64,000 nucleotides of DNA. Source: a bacterium MS4 (GTDB taxonomy: Bacteria > Bacillota > Clostridia > Oscillospirales > Acutalibacteraceae). The DNA lies in assembly GCA_000752215.1 (NCBI GenBank), contig CCFG01000008.1, forward strand, positions 389,091 to 453,090. The letters run 5' to 3'. The position numbers and the translations under genes are program-made. Positions 54,527 through 63,248 of the stretch are shown here, one piece after another. Every line of letters starts with the position of its first letter. Positions within the stretch are counted from its first letter, which is position 1. The notes under the pieces are model-generated. The model saw only the letters and a program-made list of their open reading frames with translations, was not told the origin of the DNA and made no database searches.

Positions 54527-54608
54527 TCCGTCCCCGCGGCAAAAGCCGGAACCGGTTGTCCGGCGATTACGATTCAAAGCAATACTACGTCTGGAGGGCA
54601 ATTATTAA

Positions 54609-55793
54609 ATGAGAAATGCGCTATATATCCAATCGGGAGGGCCTACCACGGTGATCAACACCTCGGCGTATGGGGTGATTACCGCGTGCAGGGAAAATTC
54701 AGATAAAATCGGCAGGCTGTACTGCGCCGAATACGGCATGGTCGGACTGCTCAACAACCGGTTAATTGATGTCTACTCGGAAGACAGCACCCAGCTGGAA
54801 CTGTTACAGCAGACGCCCTCCTCCATTTTCGGTTCCTGCCGGTACCATGTGACGGATGAAAGCGATTACCGCAAAATTCTGACTACTTTACAGCAGCATG
54901 ATATCGGTTATCTTTTTTACAACGGTGGAAACGGCACGCTGCGCGCCTGCAGGGACCTGATCCGCTATCTTGACAGCCGGAACTATGACTGTAATGTCGT
55001 CGTAGTGCCCAAAACGGTGGATAACGACATCGGCGGCATCGACCATTCCCCGGGCTTCCCCTCCGCGGCGCGCCATGTGGCCATTACCGTTTCGGAGCTT
55101 GCCCACGACATCCGGGTCTATGACACGGGGCTGATAACGGTCGTAGAGGTGATGGGGCGCAACACCGGGTGGCTTGCCGCCGCAACCCTGCTGAGCAGCA
55201 GGGGCGGAAACGGGCCAGACCTGATCTATACGCCGGAGATGCCCTTTGAAACGGAACGCTTTCTCAAAGATATCCGCGGGGTATATGAGCAAAAAGGGAA
55301 ATGCCTTGCCGTTGTCGCGGAGGGCGTGAGAGATTCCGGCGGGAAATATCTGTTTGAGTACGGCAAGGAAAATGCGGTGGAAAATCCCGAAATCAGCATG
55401 GGCGGCGTAACGCCCTACCTGACCATGCTGCTCCGCGGCGAGTTTCCCTGTAAGGTCCGCGGGATCGACCTGGGGCTGATGCAGCGCTGCAGTATGCACA
55501 CTGCGGCGCCAGTGGATCTGCGTGAAGCGGCGCAGCTGGGCGGCGCGGCGGTCACTGCCGCGCTCAACGGTGTCAGCGGGAAAATGGTCACGCTGCAGCG
55601 GGTCAGCTCAAGCCCGTATCTTGTAAAAGAATCTTTGGCGGATGTGGAAGAAATCTGTGATCTGAACGCTTCCATGCCGCTGGAATACATAACAGATGAA
55701 AAGAATTATATCAGGGAATCCTTTTTGGATTACATTGAACCGCTGGTCGGCGAACTGCCGAAATATGCCAACCTGAAAATGAATCTGGCGTAA
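54609..55793 (+). CDS. 6-phosphofructokinase-family kinase of the PPi-PFK clade
   Basis: 394 residues. The backbone resembles clostridial PPi-dependent PFK (QSGGPTTVINTS, TPSSIFGSCRY, VEVMGRNTGW). The phosphoryl-donor site is mixed: GGNG at 106-109 has glycine where PPi enzymes of this clade have aspartate (GGND), which is the ATP-type state, while PKTVDND (134-140) keeps the PPi-type lysine. The donor is therefore uncertain. With the aldolase and ROK kinase that follow, the expected step is 1-phosphorylation of a ketohexose 6-phosphate. Confidence 0.85.
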   Translation: MRNALYIQSGGPTTVINTSAYGVITACRENSDKIGRLYCAEYGMVGLLNNRLIDVYSEDSTQLELLQQTPSSIFGSCRYHVTDESDYRKILTTLQQHDIGYLFYNGGNGTLRACRDLIRYLDSRNYDCNVVVVPKTVDNDIGGIDHSPGFPSAARHVAITVSELAHDIRVYDTGLITVVEVMGRNTGWLAAATLLSSRGGNGPDLIYTPEMPFETERFLKDIRGVYEQKGKCLAVVAEGVRDSGGKYLFEYGKENAVENPEISMGGVTPYLTMLLRGEFPCKVRGIDLGLMQRCSMHTAAPVDLREAAQLGGAAVTAALNGVSGKMVTLQRVSSSPYLVKESLADVEEICDLNASMPLEYITDEKNYIRESFLDYIEPLVGELPKYANLKMNLA

Positions 55794-55826
55794 CGTCCGG
55801 CCGGTATTTTTGAAAAGAGGTATATC

Positions 55827-56801
55827 ATGTATCAATACAGTGAACTGGGATTTGTCAATACTAAAGAAATGTTCCGCAAAGCCTATGACGGCGGGTACGC
55901 GGTGCCGGCTTTTAATTTTATTTCCATTGAGCAGCTCAACGCGATTATGGACGCCTGCGGGAAAAAACAGTCGCCGGTCATCTTCATCGTTTCCCCAAAC
56001 CTGCGCAATCAGCTCGGCTACGAAATGATTGCGCGTGTCGCTCAGGCGGGTGTGGACCGTCTGAAAAACGAGGAACGCGGTGTTCCTGTGGCGCTGCACC
56101 TTGACCACGGAATGACCTATGAGCAGTGTGTCAGCGCGATCGAAGGCGGATTTTCCTCGGTCATGATCGACGGAAGCGCCCTGCCGTTTGAAGAGAATAT
56201 CGCGCTTACCAAAAAGGTTGTGGAGTACGCCCACCGGTTTGACGTTACGGTGGAAGGGGAACTCGGGGTGCTCTCCGGTCAGGAGGAAGAGGGCGACGAA
56301 AAGAAAATCGCCGGATATTACACCGATCCCGCCATGGTGGAAGAATTCGTCAGGCGTTCCGGCGTAGACAGTCTTGCCGTTTCCGTCGGCACCTGCCACG
56401 GCCTTGTCAAGCTGAAGCCCAACCCGGACGGAAGCCTGCCGGAACTCCGCTACGATCTGCTGGAGGACATTCAGCGCCGCTTGCCCGGATTCCCCATTGT
56501 TCTGCACGGCGCATCCACCATCCTTCCGAAATATGTTACAATGATCAATACCTACGGCGGAAAGCTGGAACAGGCGGTCGGCATTCCGGAGGATCAGATT
56601 TCCAAGGCTGCTAAAATGGCGGTCTGCAAGGTGAATATCGCCTCCGACGGCTGGATCGCCGCGCTGGCCTTGACCAGAAAGATTCTGGCGGAGTCGCCCG
56701 CCGCTATCGACAGCCGTGTTTTCACGCTGAAGGTGCGGCCGGAGCTGGCCGCTCTTTACGAACACAAAATAGATGTGATGGGCAGCGAAAATAAGGCGTA
56801 A
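55827..56801 (+). CDS. Class II ketose-bisphosphate aldolase
   Basis: 324 residues. The zinc and catalytic groups are in HLDHGM near 92, GTCHGL near 190 and LHGAST near 228, with VEGELGVLSG between. The family covers fructose and tagatose bisphosphate aldolases. It would split the bisphosphate made by the PFK-like protein into dihydroxyacetone phosphate and glyceraldehyde 3-phosphate. AAGAGGT precedes the ATG. Confidence 0.9.
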   Translation: MYQYSELGFVNTKEMFRKAYDGGYAVPAFNFISIEQLNAIMDACGKKQSPVIFIVSPNLRNQLGYEMIARVAQAGVDRLKNEERGVPVALHLDHGMTYEQCVSAIEGGFSSVMIDGSALPFEENIALTKKVVEYAHRFDVTVEGELGVLSGQEEEGDEKKIAGYYTDPAMVEEFVRRSGVDSLAVSVGTCHGLVKLKPNPDGSLPELRYDLLEDIQRRLPGFPIVLHGASTILPKYVTMINTYGGKLEQAVGIPEDQISKAAKMAVCKVNIASDGWIAALALTRKILAESPAAIDSRVFTLKVRPELAALYEHKIDVMGSENKA

Positions 56802-56837
56802 GAAATTTGACTGTTCGGTCTGAAAGGAAGAAGTCCT

Positions 56838-57734
56838 TTGAAAGAATACTACGTTTGTCTGGAAATAGGCGGTACCAATCTGCGGTACGGGATTGTCGGC
56901 AAAGACGGGAAGGTGCTCGCCTTCCATAAAATCCCCACCCGTACCTTATCGGACGCTCCCGACAAAATAGAGTACCTCTGTACTCTCCTGGGCGAAATGA
57001 TTCAGCAGGCGGGGAAGGAAAATGTCCGGGCCATTACGATGGCTCTGGCATCCCTGATGGACAGGGACCGCACGGTGCTCTACTCCGCCCCGATGATCAA
57101 AGATTTTGACAACATCCCCATTGTGGAAAAGCTGCAGAGCCGTTTTTCCATCCCGGTCATTATCGAAAAGGATGTCAATATCCTTCTGCTCTATGAAATC
57201 AACAAGGCAAAAATGGATCCGGGCGGAATTACGCTGGGCGTTTTTATCGGAACCGGGCTGGGCAGCGCCATGTGCATTGACGGACGGGTATACAAAGGAA
57301 GCAGCGGGACCGCCTGTGAGCTGGGCCATATTCCCGTACCCGGGCTGGAAGAGGAGTGCGGCTGCGGGAAAAGGGGCTGCATCGAGCTGCTCGCCTGCGG
57401 GAATGTGCTGTACCGCCTTGCGGTGGAAAAATACAAATGCGACATTTCACGGATTTTTCTCGAGCACGGCGACGAACCCGACGTGCAATCCGTTGTATAT
57501 TACTGCGCGGCTGCCATTGCGACGGCTGTTACCATTTTGGACCCGGCGCGCCTGATTCTCGGCGGCGGCGTTACGGAAATGAAGGGATTTCCCTTTGCGT
57601 ATCTGGAACAGAGTATCCGGCAGAATCTGCGCATTCCGAACCCGAGGGAATCGCTGCGGATCACGGTTGCCTCCGGTGATCCCGAGGCCGGCGTGATCGG
57701 CGCGGCCATCCATGCTCAGCAGCTGCTGGGATAA
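56838..57734 (+). CDS. ROK-family sugar kinase
   Basis: 298 residues from a TTG start with GAAAGGAAG upstream. ATP motif EIGGTNLRYGIV at the N-terminus, and the zinc-binding ROK signature with GH in ELGHIPVPG and CGCGKRGCIE. ROK kinases include fructokinase, allose kinase and glucokinase. The neighbours favour 6-phosphorylation of a ketohexose. It lacks the DNA-binding domain of ROK repressors. Confidence 0.9.
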   Translation: MKEYYVCLEIGGTNLRYGIVGKDGKVLAFHKIPTRTLSDAPDKIEYLCTLLGEMIQQAGKENVRAITMALASLMDRDRTVLYSAPMIKDFDNIPIVEKLQSRFSIPVIIEKDVNILLLYEINKAKMDPGGITLGVFIGTGLGSAMCIDGRVYKGSSGTACELGHIPVPGLEEECGCGKRGCIELLACGNVLYRLAVEKYKCDISRIFLEHGDEPDVQSVVYYCAAAIATAVTILDPARLILGGGVTEMKGFPFAYLEQSIRQNLRIPNPRESLRITVASGDPEAGVIGAAIHAQQLLG

Positions 57735-57764
57735 GGTTTTATGGCTGCCGAAGCGAGGATTTTG

Positions 57765-57822
57765 TTGACAAAAGTCCCTATGTGAAATATAATAATCTTT
57801 ATAATAATATTATAATAAAGTA
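57765..57822 (+). promoter_or_regulatory. Consensus promoter and operator of the HutC-type GntR gene
   Basis: TTGACA (57765-57770), 17 bases, TATAAT (57788-57793) is a perfect sigma-A promoter. The 19-base operator (57804-57822) begins near the transcript start and lies in a longer near-palindrome, CTTTATAATAATATTATAAT onward, about 57797-57820. The arrangement fits autorepression. Confidence 0.8.
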
Positions 57823-57831
57823 GGTGTGTTC

Positions 57832-58587
57832 ATGAGTGCACAGCTGGATTTTAGCGGACGGACACAGTTGTACTTTCAGTTGTACGATATATTGTATAAA
57901 AACATTATTGACGGCGTTTATAAGCCCGGTGAATTATTGCCCACTGAAAATGAACTGATCGATCAGTATCATATCAGCAGGGTGACTGTGCGCAAAGCGA
58001 TGGACCTGCTGATGAATGACGGCCTGATTGCCAAGCGGCGCGGCTACGGGACCTTTGTGCAGAAGCATAAGGTGGAACAGACTTTGAACAAGGTGCTCCA
58101 TTTTTCCAATGAAATGGAAAAGCGCGGGTACAAGTCCTCCACCTCCGTTTTGGCGAACGAAGTCGTCTGCGCAAGCAAGACGATTGCGGATGAGCTGCAC
58201 GTTTCGGAGGGCGACCAATTAATCCGCGTCATCCGTCTTCGTTTTGCGGATGGGGTGCCGATGTGTATGGAGTCGGCCTATCTTATTCACGACAAATGCC
58301 CCAAAGTACTGGAGCAGGATTTTGCGAAAAACTCTCTGCGCGAATTTTTGGCAAGTCAGTACGGAATCGTGTGGATACGGGCCCACCAGAAGATTTTTTC
58401 CATCAATGCAAACGCGAAGCTGGCGGGCAATCTGGATATCCTGAACGGAGACCCTCTCATTTATATTGAGCGCGTTTCCTACGACCAGAACGATGAACCG
58501 GGAGAATATCTGCAGGCGTATTACCGCGGCGATACCTATTATCTGACCGCCGAACTGAACGCCCAATCCATAGCGAACGAACCGTAA
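57832..58587 (+). CDS. GntR-family repressor, HutC subfamily (UTRA domain)
   Basis: 251 residues: a winged helix (about 10-78, PGELLPTENELIDQYHISRVTVRKAMDLL) and a UTRA ligand domain (about 95-240). Ligands are usually sugar phosphates. It closes the 50.9-58.6 kb cassette but has its own promoter, and shares an operator with the cassette promoter. ATG 57832 follows AGGTG; a GTG 6 bases upstream is less likely. Confidence 0.9.
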   Translation: MSAQLDFSGRTQLYFQLYDILYKNIIDGVYKPGELLPTENELIDQYHISRVTVRKAMDLLMNDGLIAKRRGYGTFVQKHKVEQTLNKVLHFSNEMEKRGYKSSTSVLANEVVCASKTIADELHVSEGDQLIRVIRLRFADGVPMCMESAYLIHDKCPKVLEQDFAKNSLREFLASQYGIVWIRAHQKIFSINANAKLAGNLDILNGDPLIYIERVSYDQNDEPGEYLQAYYRGDTYYLTAELNAQSIANEP

Positions 58588-58602
58588 ACATAATATTTTG
58601 AA

Positions 58603-58650
58603 AAAGGAACCGTTCTCTTTCCCTGCTGGGAAGAGAACGGTTCCTTTGTT
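58603..58650 (+). terminator. Strong terminator after the GntR gene
   Basis: About 17-bp stem (58603-58619 with 58631-58647) with a T-rich exit. Confidence 0.9.
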
Positions 58651-58706
58651 TTTTCCCTGTCGCTTTGCAGGAGCTGTCCGTGAAAGATAGCCCTTTATTT
58701 TTAGTT

Positions 58707-58757
58707 AATATTGAAATATTTTTCAATATTTTCTTATGATTTTTAGGCAGTTATAAT
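58707..58757 (+). promoter_or_regulatory. SorC-type promoter of RLP2
   Basis: A 10-bp perfect inverted repeat (AATATTGAAA 58707-58716, TTTCAATATT 58721-58730) contains GAAATATTTTTC (58713-58724). This is 4 bases before a poor -35 (TTTTCT, 58729-58734), 17 bases, then TATAAT (58752-58757). The spacing equals that of the three RLP1-locus promoters, and the weak -35 suggests activator dependence. Confidence 0.7.
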
Positions 58758-58808
58758 AGGGACATAGGAAATAACTTAGACAAAGAAAACAAAGAAGGAG
58801 TGGACATC

Positions 58809-60128
58809 GTGTATATCGATCCTATTATCATTCAATACCCGGAAGGGCTGGAGAAAGACCGTTTTGTCATCGCAACCTATTACTGCGGAACGAAACGGAA
58901 CACGAATATGATGAAGTTCGCCGCCGCTCTGGCGTGCGAGCAGACCTGCGGAACCTGGATTCAGGTACCCCAGGAAACCGCTGAGGTGCGTGAAAAATGC
59001 ATTGGCAGAGTCGTCGGCGTTTATGAAGCGCCTTCCTACCAGATCGAGCTTCCGAAGGAAGTTGAGGAAAGAAACTTCATCGTCCGTATCGCTTATCCGT
59101 GGGCCAACTTCGGCGAAGCGCAGTTCGCGATGATGCTGAGTGCCGTGATCGGCAATATCTCCAGCTCCGGCAAGGTCAAGCTGATCGATTTGGAGTTCCC
59201 GGATTCCTTCCTGAACCAGTTCCAGGGACCGAAATTCGGCGTCAAGGGCATTCGCGACCTCCTCGGCGTTTACGACCGTCCGCTGCTGAACAACATGATC
59301 AAGCCCTGCACGGGCCTTTCGCCGGAAGCGACGGCCGCGCTGGCTTTTGAGTCCGCCGTCGGCGGCGTGGACGTCATCAAGGACGACGAGCTGATCTCCA
59401 ACCCGGTCCACTGTCCGCTGGTGAAAAGAGTCAAGGCGGTCATGGCCGCTCTGAAACGCGCGGATGAGGAGAAGGGCGAAAAGACGCTTTACGCCTTCAA
59501 TATCACGGACAGAACGGAAAACCTGAAGGACAACGCTTACAAAGCGCTGGAAGCAGGGGCCAACTGCCTGATGGTGAACTACAACACGATCGGTCTGGAC
59601 GCGACGAGAATGCTCGCGGAGGACAAGAATATCAACGTCCCGATTCTGGGGCACTCCGACTATACGGGCGCGCTGTACGAGTCTCCGTGGTCGGGCGTGA
59701 GTGCCGCCCTGATCGGCGCGAAGCTGCCGAGACTGGCCGGTGTGGATATGATCATCGCCCTGACGCCTTACGGCAAGTTCCCGATGATGATGGATACATT
59801 TGTGGACGGCGGATACCGGATGCTGTCTCCTCTGGGCAACATCAAGCCGGTGTTCCCGATGCCGGGCGGCGGTACGACGCAGGGCCACGTGGAAGACGTG
59901 GTCAGGAAGTTCGGCAACGACGTGATGATCGCGAGCGGCGCGGGCATCCACGGCCATCCGATGGGGCCGAGGGCCGGAGCGGTTGCTTTCCGCCAGGCCA
60001 TCGACGCCGCTGTTTCCGGGCAGAACATGCTGGAAGCGGCAAAACAGCACAAGGAACTGCAGGCGGCGTTTGACGCCTGGGGCTACTACCAGGAAGGCAA
60101 GACCGGTATCTTTGATCTGAAGGGCTGA
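58809..60128 (+). CDS. RuBisCO-like protein 2 (form IV RLP)
   Basis: 439 residues from GTG 58809, chosen because AAGGAG ends 8 bases before it; the GTG at 58800 overlaps that site. Conserved: CGTW near 47-50, GN (N116), K165 in IKPC, carbamylation K191 with D193 and E194 (GGVDVIKDDE), H282, PYGK with K323, HPMGPRAGA. Changed as in RLP1: KPK is KPC, the arginine after the histidine is serine, H327 position hydrophobic, SGG is GGG. The two RLPs agree strongly around the active site but differ in the N-terminal quarter, suggesting related but not identical chemistry. First gene of a cassette with an FGGY kinase and a membrane protein. Confidence 0.93.
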   Translation: MYIDPIIIQYPEGLEKDRFVIATYYCGTKRNTNMMKFAAALACEQTCGTWIQVPQETAEVREKCIGRVVGVYEAPSYQIELPKEVEERNFIVRIAYPWANFGEAQFAMMLSAVIGNISSSGKVKLIDLEFPDSFLNQFQGPKFGVKGIRDLLGVYDRPLLNNMIKPCTGLSPEATAALAFESAVGGVDVIKDDELISNPVHCPLVKRVKAVMAALKRADEEKGEKTLYAFNITDRTENLKDNAYKALEAGANCLMVNYNTIGLDATRMLAEDKNINVPILGHSDYTGALYESPWSGVSAALIGAKLPRLAGVDMIIALTPYGKFPMMMDTFVDGGYRMLSPLGNIKPVFPMPGGGTTQGHVEDVVRKFGNDVMIASGAGIHGHPMGPRAGAVAFRQAIDAAVSGQNMLEAAKQHKELQAAFDAWGYYQEGKTGIFDLKG

Positions 60129-60167
60129 TTGTTTTTCAGGGATTTTAAAAGAATTGAGATGTTGAAA

Positions 60168-60201
60168 GCAGTTGAATGTACGCCTGCGTACATTCAACTG
60201 C
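60168..60201. other. Perfect 16-bp hairpin in the RLP2-kinase gap
   Basis: GCAGTTGAATGTACGC (60168-60183) pairs with 60186-60201 across 2 bases. There is no T-run, so it is more likely an mRNA stability or processing element, or an operator, than a terminator. Confidence 0.6.
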
Positions 60202-60523
60202 TCCATTTAAGAACTTTATTTTCCAATACAAACTAATAAAATATTCAGAATCTTGAGTTAAAAAAACAGGTTTCTTCCCGTATTGCGTAAAAGGACGCCA
60301 ATAGGGGGAGTGCCTTTTCCTTATATTTGTTTATGAAACTGTCCGATCTTTTTTCCAGTATGATTGTCTGGTTCCGAAACCGCCCGCAGCCGATTGGGGG
60401 GCCGCAGGCGGATGAATAGATTCGGAGGAAAGTTTTTTGAAAGGGTTGGAGTTGGCTGAGAAAATCTTCCTGGCCGGGTCAGAACCAGGGAGTGCAGTAA
60501 AACAAATTACGGGAGGAATTGTA
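60202..60523. other. Non-coding gap before the FGGY kinase gene
   Basis: About 320 bases with no supported gene. An open frame joins the kinase frame from 60437 but lacks a ribosome site. A GC-rich stem may form at about 60381-60412. A separate promoter is possible, but no convincing -35/-10 pair was found. Confidence 0.45.
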
Positions 60524-62089
60524 TTGAAACAGAAAAAGTATGTGGTTGGAGTGGACTGTGGAACAACGAGCAGCAAGTCGTTTGTCTTTGACCTGGAAGG
60601 GAATTGCCTCGGTTCGGGACAGATCATGAATCCGCTGACGTATCCGGCAGTCGGACGGGTGGAGTGCGACGGGGAGGAACTGATTAAGCTCCTGCATGAG
60701 ACGACCCGCCTGGCAATTAAGAACAGCGGGGTGGACCCGGAGGAGATTGCCGGGGTAAGCTTCGACATGTTCCGCTGCACCATGGTTACGCGCGATCGGG
60801 ACGGTGGCTTTACCACTCCGATTATTATCTGGCAGGATCTGCGCAGCGCCGAAATGCTCCCGCAAATGAGGGCGCAGCTTGCGGCGGCGGGAATGACGCC
60901 GGACGACCTGTACGACACGTGCGGAATGCCGCTGGGCGGCGTCAATCCGTCCGGAAAATTGCAATGGGTAAAGGAAAAGAAGCCTGAGGCATATCAGAAT
61001 GCCGTCAGAATCCACACCATGATGGGACTTTTGACGAAAGCCTATGGTGCCGACGACTACTACGACGATATCAACGACACGCCGTGGCTTCAGCTGAACG
61101 GGCCGGATTTCAAGTACAGCGAAAAGCTGTGCAAGGTGTTCGGGGTGGATATCGACAAGCTGGCTCCTCTGAAAACGACGGGAACGATCATCGGAAAGGT
61201 ATCTCCCGAAATCGCGGAAAAGACCGGACTTGCGGTCGGGACTCCGCTGGTCATGGGCACGGGCGACCAGCAGGCGGGATGCCTCGGCTGCGGCTGCGTC
61301 AGGGAAGGCACAGGCTATGCCTGCGGCGGTACGGCGGGCATTACGGCCGGAAAATCCACCAGGCTGCTGAGGGACCCGGCAAAGAAATGCTATATACTGG
61401 GAACGCCCGACGGGGCGTGGGTCATGGAGGGGCAGGCGAATGCCGCGGGCAGCGCTTTTAAGTGGTTCAAGGGCGAATTCTGTGATGTGGAAAGCATGAC
61501 CGCGAAGTACCTGGGGCTGGAGGCATACGACTTTCTGACGAAAGCGGCCCAGAAGTCCGGCCCGGGTGCGAACGGATGCTTCTTCCTTCCTTACCTGCAG
61601 GGGGCGAACACGCCCAATTACAACGCGGATGCGCGCGGCACTTACATAGGAATGACCTTCGCCCATACAAGGAACGATCTTGTCCGTGCAACGATGGAGG
61701 GGATCTGCTTCGATATCCGCGATATGCTGGAAGCCATGGTCAAAGGAAATGTTCCCAATTTTGATGTTGTCCGGCTGACCGGGGGAGTCGCCCGGTCCGG
61801 TTTCTGGTGCCAGATGCAGGCCGATATTTACAACAGACCCTGTGAGACCGTGGCGGTGGAAGAGGCTACGGGACTTGGGTGCGCCATGGTCGCGGCTGTC
61901 GGTGTCGGAATTTATCAGGATTTTGAGGAAGCCGCCGAGCACATGGTCAAGGTCACAAAACGTTACGAACCGAATCCAAAAAATGTTCCAATTTATGAAG
62001 ATGCTTACCAGACCTGGAAAAAAGTGTATCAGGCGCTCAACGGGGAAGCCTATTCCGCCGTTACGGCGTTCCAGGAAAAATACCGCTGA
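60524..62089 (+). CDS. FGGY-family carbohydrate kinase (XylB-like)
   Basis: 521 residues from TTG 60524, with GGGAGG 7 bases upstream. ATP region GVDCGTTSSK at the start; GTGDQQAGCLGCG near 250 carrying the catalytic aspartate; GGTAGIT; and LTGGVARSGFWCQMQADI near 435. The group contains xylulose, ribulose and related kinases. Beside RLP2 it should make the phosphorylated substrate or precursor of the RLP reaction. Confidence 0.9.
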   Translation: MKQKKYVVGVDCGTTSSKSFVFDLEGNCLGSGQIMNPLTYPAVGRVECDGEELIKLLHETTRLAIKNSGVDPEEIAGVSFDMFRCTMVTRDRDGGFTTPIIIWQDLRSAEMLPQMRAQLAAAGMTPDDLYDTCGMPLGGVNPSGKLQWVKEKKPEAYQNAVRIHTMMGLLTKAYGADDYYDDINDTPWLQLNGPDFKYSEKLCKVFGVDIDKLAPLKTTGTIIGKVSPEIAEKTGLAVGTPLVMGTGDQQAGCLGCGCVREGTGYACGGTAGITAGKSTRLLRDPAKKCYILGTPDGAWVMEGQANAAGSAFKWFKGEFCDVESMTAKYLGLEAYDFLTKAAQKSGPGANGCFFLPYLQGANTPNYNADARGTYIGMTFAHTRNDLVRATMEGICFDIRDMLEAMVKGNVPNFDVVRLTGGVARSGFWCQMQADIYNRPCETVAVEEATGLGCAMVAAVGVGIYQDFEEAAEHMVKVTKRYEPNPKNVPIYEDAYQTWKKVYQALNGEAYSAVTAFQEKYR

Positions 62090-62190
62090 GCGATCCGTAA
62101 GAACCGACGGGAGTTTCCCGCAGTTTGTAAGGATCGGGCGGAAGCTTCCTTATACGGATTTTATCAATCTATATTACAGGAGGAATGAAA

Positions 62191-63027
62191 ATGGTAAACG
62201 CTGTTAGTGTGATAGGAGCATTTGCAGGAGGATGTATCGGAGCGCTGGTCGGAGGAAATCCGGCTTTTGTCATCGCGGGTATTGTCGGGGTCACTTTTCT
62301 TTCCATGGGAAACGTGCCGGCGGCAGCGGTTCTGCAGCAGACTGTGGAATACACGCTGTTCACCCCATGTATCTGTTTTGCGGGCGGCGTGGCGGCGCTG
62401 GCCTTTGCCGCCAACAAAAGGAAATACGATATTAACGGCTTGAACCTCAATAAAGCGCTGGGTTTTACAAAGGACCCGATGACGGTTTTGGTCGGGGGGA
62501 TTTTCGGCCTGTTCGGTTTTCTGTGCCTGAACCTAGCCGTCTATTTCAAGCTGCCGCTGGACGCGGGTGCTTTGACGGTGATGCTTTCCGGATTTATCGT
62601 CAGGCTGCTGTTCGGCAACCGTACGATTGTAAATCCCAAATTAAGTGAAAACCTCCTTTTTCATAAGGATGGCATCCCGCACTGGGCCTTTAAAATACTG
62701 GTCGGTCTGGTGGTTGCGACGGTAGCGGCCTACGCCGTTCATCTGACGGGCATTGCGACGACCGGGTTTTACATCAGTGCCCTTTCTCTTATCTTTTTCC
62801 TCAGGGACGGCGATTTTCCCGTTACCCACCATGTTACCCTGATCGCGGGCTACGCGACCCTTCGCTCCGGCAGCGTGCTGACAGGAGTCTTGTTTGGGGT
62901 GCTTGCCTGCATTGTGTTTGAACTGTATCAGAATATCATCAACTCCAATGTGGACTCCCATATTGACGCTCCCGCGTCCACCATCGCCACTTTAAGTCTC
63001 GTTATATTCACTGTCTTCCCCGCCTGA
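62191..63027 (+). CDS. Integral membrane protein, unrecognised family, candidate transporter
   Basis: 278 residues, mostly hydrophobic, with about seven or eight membrane segments and several glycine-rich stretches (FAGGCIGALVGGNPAFVIAG at the start). A polar middle portion holds HKDGIPHWAF and, later, RDGDFPVTHHVTLIAGYATL. I do not recognise the family. It sits between the FGGY kinase and the SorC regulator in the RLP2 cassette, which has no other transporter, so uptake of the pathway substrate is the natural guess. AGGAGG is 7 bases before ATG 62191. Confidence 0.7.
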   Translation: MVNAVSVIGAFAGGCIGALVGGNPAFVIAGIVGVTFLSMGNVPAAAVLQQTVEYTLFTPCICFAGGVAALAFAANKRKYDINGLNLNKALGFTKDPMTVLVGGIFGLFGFLCLNLAVYFKLPLDAGALTVMLSGFIVRLLFGNRTIVNPKLSENLLFHKDGIPHWAFKILVGLVVATVAAYAVHLTGIATTGFYISALSLIFFLRDGDFPVTHHVTLIAGYATLRSGSVLTGVLFGVLACIVFELYQNIINSNVDSHIDAPASTIATLSLVIFTVFPA

Positions 63028-63248
63028 GCGGAAATGTAAGCCGATCAGCTTTTCTTACCGCCTCTCCGGCCGTTGCCGGCGGGGCGGCAGGATAAAATAG
63101 AGTGTGATTCAGGAAATAAGATTTTTCCCAAAATTCAGACATGGTTGTCATTATACAATGATTGATAGATATAATGAAAGTGGACGCTGTTCAATACATA
63201 ATGGTGGATTTTTTATGTGCCGGACATCACTATGGGAGGAAAGAGTAA

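Noticed and set aside
55608-56927. Minus-strand open frame of 439 codons opposite the aldolase
   Set aside because: Antisense shadow without family features.
58776-60206. Minus-strand open frame of 476 codons opposite RLP2
   Set aside because: It mirrors the RLP2 gene, has no ribosome site and its translation is Arg/His-rich without any family motif.
60479-61942. Minus-strand open frame of 487 codons opposite the FGGY kinase
   Set aside because: Antisense shadow of a well-supported kinase gene; no motifs.
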